A stretch of 64,000 nt of DNA from the NCBI GenBank assembly GCA_029251375.1, contig JAQXDL010000049.1, forward strand, positions 372,001 to 436,000. The letters run 5' to 3'. Under the pieces are notes generated by a model. That model saw only the letters and a list, made by a program, of their open reading frames with translations, ran no database searches and had not been told where the DNA came from. This document shows positions 60,621-64,000 of the stretch, piece after piece. Within the stretch, counting starts at the first letter, position 1. Every line of letters begins with the position of its first letter. The position numbers were made by a program, and so were the translations under genes. The DNA comes from Pseudomonadales bacterium. Lineage in GTDB: Bacteria; Pseudomonadota; Gammaproteobacteria; Pseudomonadales; Azotimanducaceae.

Positions 60621-61742
60621 TTAAGCTGCATTAGGCAAATTGTTGACCAGCTTGTCTTCCCATGTCGCCAAGCCCCCTAACTGGAGAGTTAGGTAGTTTG
60701 ATCTTCGATAATAAAGATGGCAGTCAAATTCCCAAGTAAAACCCATACCGCCATGCACCTGTATGTTGTCCCTTGAACAAAGCTGGAATGCTTGGGTCGC
60801 CGAGACGCGTGCTGTTGCTGCCGCCAAGGGAAGTTCTTCGGATTCTGTGGCAAGCGCCCAGGCAGCGTAGTAACAGTTAGATTCGGCTAATTTAAGTGCG
60901 ACATACATATCCGCCATCATATGTTTCAGGCCTTGGAACGAGCCGATCGGCCGGCCGAAGGCGAACCTTTCTTTCGCATACTCTACCGCCATATCGAGCG
61001 CGCTTTGAGCACCGCCTATCTGCTCAAAAGCTAACAAAATTGCGGCGCGATCATAAATGCGATTAACGGCCGACCAACCGTCCACTTCATCGCCGAGTAT
61101 TTCGATCGGTGTTTGCTTAAAGTCGATGGTGGTTGAATTTTTGCTCGGATCAACTGTTTCAATGGGCGTTCGGGTAACACTATCGTGTTGAAGATCGGCG
61201 ATGCAAAGGGACAGACCGTTACTTTCCGTTGCCCCTGAAGACCTAGCAATAACGATCGCAAAGTCTGCAATACCGCCATCTGGAACAATTAATTTTCGAC
61301 CAGTCAGTGTGTTGCCTGTTACAGATGTTTGAATCGATGTTTCGGTGACTTCTTCGACTGTTTCGACGACAGCGATCGTACCGATGATTTCACCATTAGC
61401 CAGTTTAGGTAGCCATGCCTCCTTTTGTGCCTCGGTACCACAGGCGAGAATAGCTTCGGTGGCGAGATAAACCGAAGAAGAAAAGGGGGTGGGAGTTAGG
61501 TGCGCCCCGAGTTGTTCGGCGATAAGACATAACGCGGGATAGCCGACACCAACGCCGCCGTAGGCCTCCGGTATGGCTGTGCCGGTAAGTCCCATGTCCA
61601 CCAGTCCTTTCCAGACGTCGGCAGAGTAGTGCGTGTTGCCGTCGACCACAGATCGCATGACTTTTGTGTCGCTGTGTTGATCGAGAAATTTAGAAACCTG
61701 GTCTCGAATCATCTTTTCGTCTTGGGAGAAATCGAAATTCAC
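60621..61742 (-). CDS. Acyl-CoA dehydrogenase, short subunit (catalytic Glu replaced)
   Basis: The 373-residue protein has the acyl-CoA dehydrogenase fold with MGLTGTAIPEAYGGVGVGY, EYAKERFAFGRPIGSFQGLKHMMADMYV (FAD/dimer motif) and IQVHGGMGFTWEFDCHLYYRRSNYLTLQLGG. In the last segment no Glu stands where the usual catalytic base (YEGT) is found. The middle domain is diverged. It starts with GTG and lies just upstream of the 414-residue subunit. A structural or FAD-binding role in a heteromer is likely. Confidence 0.85.
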   Translation of the reverse strand: MNFDFSQDEKMIRDQVSKFLDQHSDTKVMRSVVDGNTHYSADVWKGLVDMGLTGTAIPEAYGGVGVGYPALCLIAEQLGAHLTPTPFSSSVYLATEAILACGTEAQKEAWLPKLANGEIIGTIAVVETVEEVTETSIQTSVTGNTLTGRKLIVPDGGIADFAIVIARSSGATESNGLSLCIADLQHDSVTRTPIETVDPSKNSTTIDFKQTPIEILGDEVDGWSAVNRIYDRAAILLAFEQIGGAQSALDMAVEYAKERFAFGRPIGSFQGLKHMMADMYVALKLAESNCYYAAWALATESEELPLAAATARVSATQAFQLCSRDNIQVHGGMGFTWEFDCHLYYRRSNYLTLQLGGLATWEDKLVNNLPNAA

Positions 61743-61994
61743 GTTTGCGTTTCCTAAATATGAGATGGAAGAAAACTACTGTGTATTGCAAGGTGCGTCA
61801 ACAGGCACACACGGGGTACCTGAGAGTAGCTGTTTTGGCTGCAAGTATGGTGGATTCATTGCAGATTGGCTCAAAGGGTTTTTTGGATAAATCGGCTAAA
61901 ACCGCGTTGAGGCAAGTATTGCGTCACGATCGTTTTACTTGGCGTGCATAACTCGATATCTTCGATGCAATACGCTTTTTAAAGAAGTCGATTA

Positions 61995-63116
61995 ATGCAA
62001 AAAGAATTTACCAGTGATCAACATCAATTCCGTGAAAGTCTCACGCGTTTTATGCAAGCAAAGTCTACGCCGGATGATGTGCGTGAACAGATGACGACGG
62101 AGCAGGGATACGACACCAAGGTCTGGCAACAGCTTTGTTCAGAACTGGGTGTTGCAGGGATTCATATCCCCGAACAGTATGGGGGATTTGGCTTCGGTCA
62201 TATCGAGCTGGGAATCGTCATGGAAGAAATGGGTAAAAACTTGTTCTGTGGACCCTATTTATCGACATCGGTAATGTCTGCATCTGCCTTGATACATTGC
62301 GCATCCGAGGATGCCAAAGAAGCGCTGTTGCCTGATATTGCAATGGGTCAGTCAATAGTGACCCTGGTCATGGATAATCTTGACGCACCGGAACGGGTTG
62401 GTTCTAAAATTCAGGAAAATAGCAATTTGATTACCGGCACCGCAAACATTGTTGTAGATGCTGCCGCTGCCGATAGCATGTTGGTGGTCGCGACATCATC
62501 CTCCGGGTTAGGGTTGTTTCTTGTAAAAGCAAATGACAGCAACGTAGTGGTGACAAGCCGTGAATCGCTTGATCCCACGCGTAAGCTGTGTGAAGTGACA
62601 TTCAGTAATGCGAGTGCACAAAAAGTTGGCGATGTTGACTTGGGCACTCTGCAACGAGTTTGGCGTGATTGCAGCGTCGCACTCGCCCACGAAATGATTG
62701 GCGGAGCTCAATATCTTTTATCGTCAACTATCGAATACACGAAGTTAAGGGTGCAGTTTGGTCGTCCGATCGGTTCCTTTCAGGCATTAAAACATCGTTG
62801 TGCAGATCTATTGATGGAGGTCGAGTTTGCGCGGGCTTCGACATACCATGCGGCGCGACTGTTGGATGCTACGACAACAATAGATGGAGTGGCAGAGACA
62901 GAAGTCTACGCACCCCACATGGCGAAGGCGCTCGCAGCGGATACTTATAGCAACGTTGCACGTGCGGCGGTCCAACTGCGAGGCGGCATTGGCTTTACCT
63001 GGGAAGATGACACGCATCTTTGGTTTAAGCGTGCAAAAAGCTCCGAGGTATTTTTAGGTACACCCGAGCGCCATAGAGAATGGATGATGCAGTTGATGGA
63101 AGGAGAGACCTCTTGA
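61995..63116 (+). CDS. Acyl-CoA dehydrogenase, short subunit of the divergent pair
   Basis: Also exactly 373 residues long and diverged in the same way. It shows GVAGIHIPEQYGGFGFGH, EYTKLRVQFGRPIGSFQALKHRCADLLMEV, VQLRGGIGFTWEDDTHLWFKRAKSSEVFLG, and again lacks the EG pair of the catalytic base. Its TGA stop overlaps the start of the next gene by one base, so the two are translated together. It faces the other pair across a 252-bp divergent promoter region. Confidence 0.85.
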   Translation: MQKEFTSDQHQFRESLTRFMQAKSTPDDVREQMTTEQGYDTKVWQQLCSELGVAGIHIPEQYGGFGFGHIELGIVMEEMGKNLFCGPYLSTSVMSASALIHCASEDAKEALLPDIAMGQSIVTLVMDNLDAPERVGSKIQENSNLITGTANIVVDAAAADSMLVVATSSSGLGLFLVKANDSNVVVTSRESLDPTRKLCEVTFSNASAQKVGDVDLGTLQRVWRDCSVALAHEMIGGAQYLLSSTIEYTKLRVQFGRPIGSFQALKHRCADLLMEVEFARASTYHAARLLDATTTIDGVAETEVYAPHMAKALAADTYSNVARAAVQLRGGIGFTWEDDTHLWFKRAKSSEVFLGTPERHREWMMQLMEGETS

Positions 63117-64000
63117 TGGACCATAATATTATTAGGCGGGAAGTGACGGATTGGCTTGAGCAAAACTGGTCAGCCGAATTGAGTTTAATCGAGTGGCGAA
63201 ATCGACTGGTAGACGGTGGTTGGGCTGCGCCAAACTGGCCGGTTGAGAATTTTGGACGTGGCTTTTCTGTTGATGAAACGCAGGTCGTCAGTGACGTTTT
63301 TCGTAACAAAGGGGTCGTTTTTGCTTCGCAGGGAGGGCCGCGTAGGCTAGCAGCAGAAACCATTCTTATCCACGGCAACGATGAACAAAAACAGCGATAT
63401 CTAAGGCAAACACTGACGGGTGAAAATGCTTGGTGTCAGCTCTTTAGCGAACCTGGCAGCGGCTCTGATCTGGCGGGCTCCAGCACAAAAGCTGAAAAGC
63501 GCGATGGACGGTGGATCATCAATGGTCAAAAAGTGTGGACCACCAGTGCGCATCACGCGGACTTTGGCATCCTGTTAGCACGTTCAGATTGGGACTTGCC
63601 AAAGCATCAAGGGCTTAGCTATTTCTTGATCAACATGCGACAGCCTGGTGTAGAAGTGCGCCCGTTGCGACAGATGAATGGCCACGCTTCGTTCAACGAA
63701 GTGTTTATGACCGATGCGGAAGTATCTTTCGATGATTTACTTGATGGTGAAGGTAATGGCTGGGCGGTCGCCGCATCAACGCTGTCGTTTGAACGTCGCG
63801 GCTTTGCGCAAGCCAGACAGACCAGTGGCGTCTCAGTAGAGCGGGTTGGCAGGGTTTATGACGAGTATGAAGCGGAACTGGCAATCGACAATGAACCGTA
63901 TACTTGGTATCCGCAACGCCAAGGTCGAGTTGATCTGGTGTTAGATCGAGCGAAGCAAACCGGCGCGATCGCGTCAGCTTCGACTCGTCAGGAGATTGCC
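63116..64000 (+). CDS. Acyl-CoA dehydrogenase, long subunit of the divergent pair (truncated by window edge)
   Basis: At least 295 residues are visible: WAAPNWPVENFGRGF, CQLFSEPGSGSDLAGSSTKAEKRDGRWIINGQKVWTTSAHH, and DAEVSFDDLLDGEGNGWAVAASTLSFERRGF. The N-terminus is short (about 30 residues less than the minus-strand long subunit). The region that would hold the catalytic Glu lies beyond the window. Gene overlap (TGATG) with the short-subunit gene mirrors the arrangement on the other strand. Confidence 0.87.
   Translation, partial: MDHNIIRREVTDWLEQNWSAELSLIEWRNRLVDGGWAAPNWPVENFGRGFSVDETQVVSDVFRNKGVVFASQGGPRRLAAETILIHGNDEQKQRYLRQTLTGENAWCQLFSEPGSGSDLAGSSTKAEKRDGRWIINGQKVWTTSAHHADFGILLARSDWDLPKHQGLSYFLINMRQPGVEVRPLRQMNGHASFNEVFMTDAEVSFDDLLDGEGNGWAVAASTLSFERRGFAQARQTSGVSVERVGRVYDEYEAELAIDNEPYTWYPQRQGRVDLVLDRAKQTGAIASASTRQEIA

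Overview
The window looks like a chromosomal segment of a heterotrophic, probably marine gammaproteobacterium of moderate GC content. The strongest taxonomic signal is the right half. It has fmdB-aspS-yebC-ruvC-ruvA-ruvB followed by tolQ-tolR-tolA-tolB-pal-cpoB-queE-queC, which is the Pseudomonas-type gene order; ybgC, normally just before tolQ, is absent. A TRAP transporter, many CoA-thioester enzymes, metR, miaE, rhlB and a type 2 argC fit the same picture. The lower taxon cannot be fixed from this sequence alone. I see no prophage, insertion sequence, CRISPR array, rRNA or tRNA gene.

Layout: 1-3.1 kb holds the 3' end of purC, msrA and the molybdopterin genes moaB-moeA. 3.1-7.2 kb is a small glycan-type cluster (two methyltransferases, an alpha-toroid protein, a GT4 glycosyltransferase) with a tiny membrane protein. 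7.2-9.5 kb has an HD-domain protein divergent from metR. 9.5-9.8 kb is a gene-free but highly structured locus: a consensus-like promoter, a 22-codon micro-ORF, an extended Shine-Dalgarno sequence and two long hairpins, the last a terminator. 9.9-13.3 kb is a run of minus-strand metabolic and unknown genes. 13.3-15.5 kb is gene-poor and carries a 111-bp direct repeat around one membrane protein. 15.5-21.1 kb has a 56-codon gene, a TauD-type dioxygenase, an alpha/beta hydrolase and a complete TRAP transporter. 21.1-32.7 kb is almost entirely minus-strand: Cys-rich protein, enoyl-CoA hydratase, GNAT, atypical SDR, DUF2237, cupin, rhlB, class Ib aminotransferase, argC, epoxide hydrolase, a GT-A-like protein, miaE and an esterase. 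33-41 kb has a CaiB/racemase-type CoA enzyme, a basic unknown protein, prpE, ydfG, a monooxygenase-like gene, arsC, yihY and tlpA. 41-56 kb is housekeeping (proS, HU, aspS, yebC, ruvCAB, Tol-Pal, queEC). 56-64 kb holds prlC, an atypical SDR and two mirror-image pairs of acyl-CoA dehydrogenases.

How the genes work together: the Tol-Pal genes form the envelope-constriction complex, queE-queC make a 7-deazaguanine precursor, ruvABC resolve Holliday junctions, and moaB-moeA insert molybdenum. The acyl-CoA dehydrogenase pairs, racemase-type CaiB enzyme, enoyl-CoA hydratase, propionyl-CoA synthetase and SDRs suggest catabolism of branched or isoprenoid/steroid-like acyl chains; that link is inference.

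The items most worth a second look are the structured RNA-like locus at 9.53-9.79 kb, the mirrored two-subunit acyl-CoA dehydrogenases at the right end, the 111-bp direct repeats, two SDR proteins with degraded catalytic motifs, an open frame continuing past the arsC stop codon, and an unusual number of short tandem repeats with 7-16 bp units.
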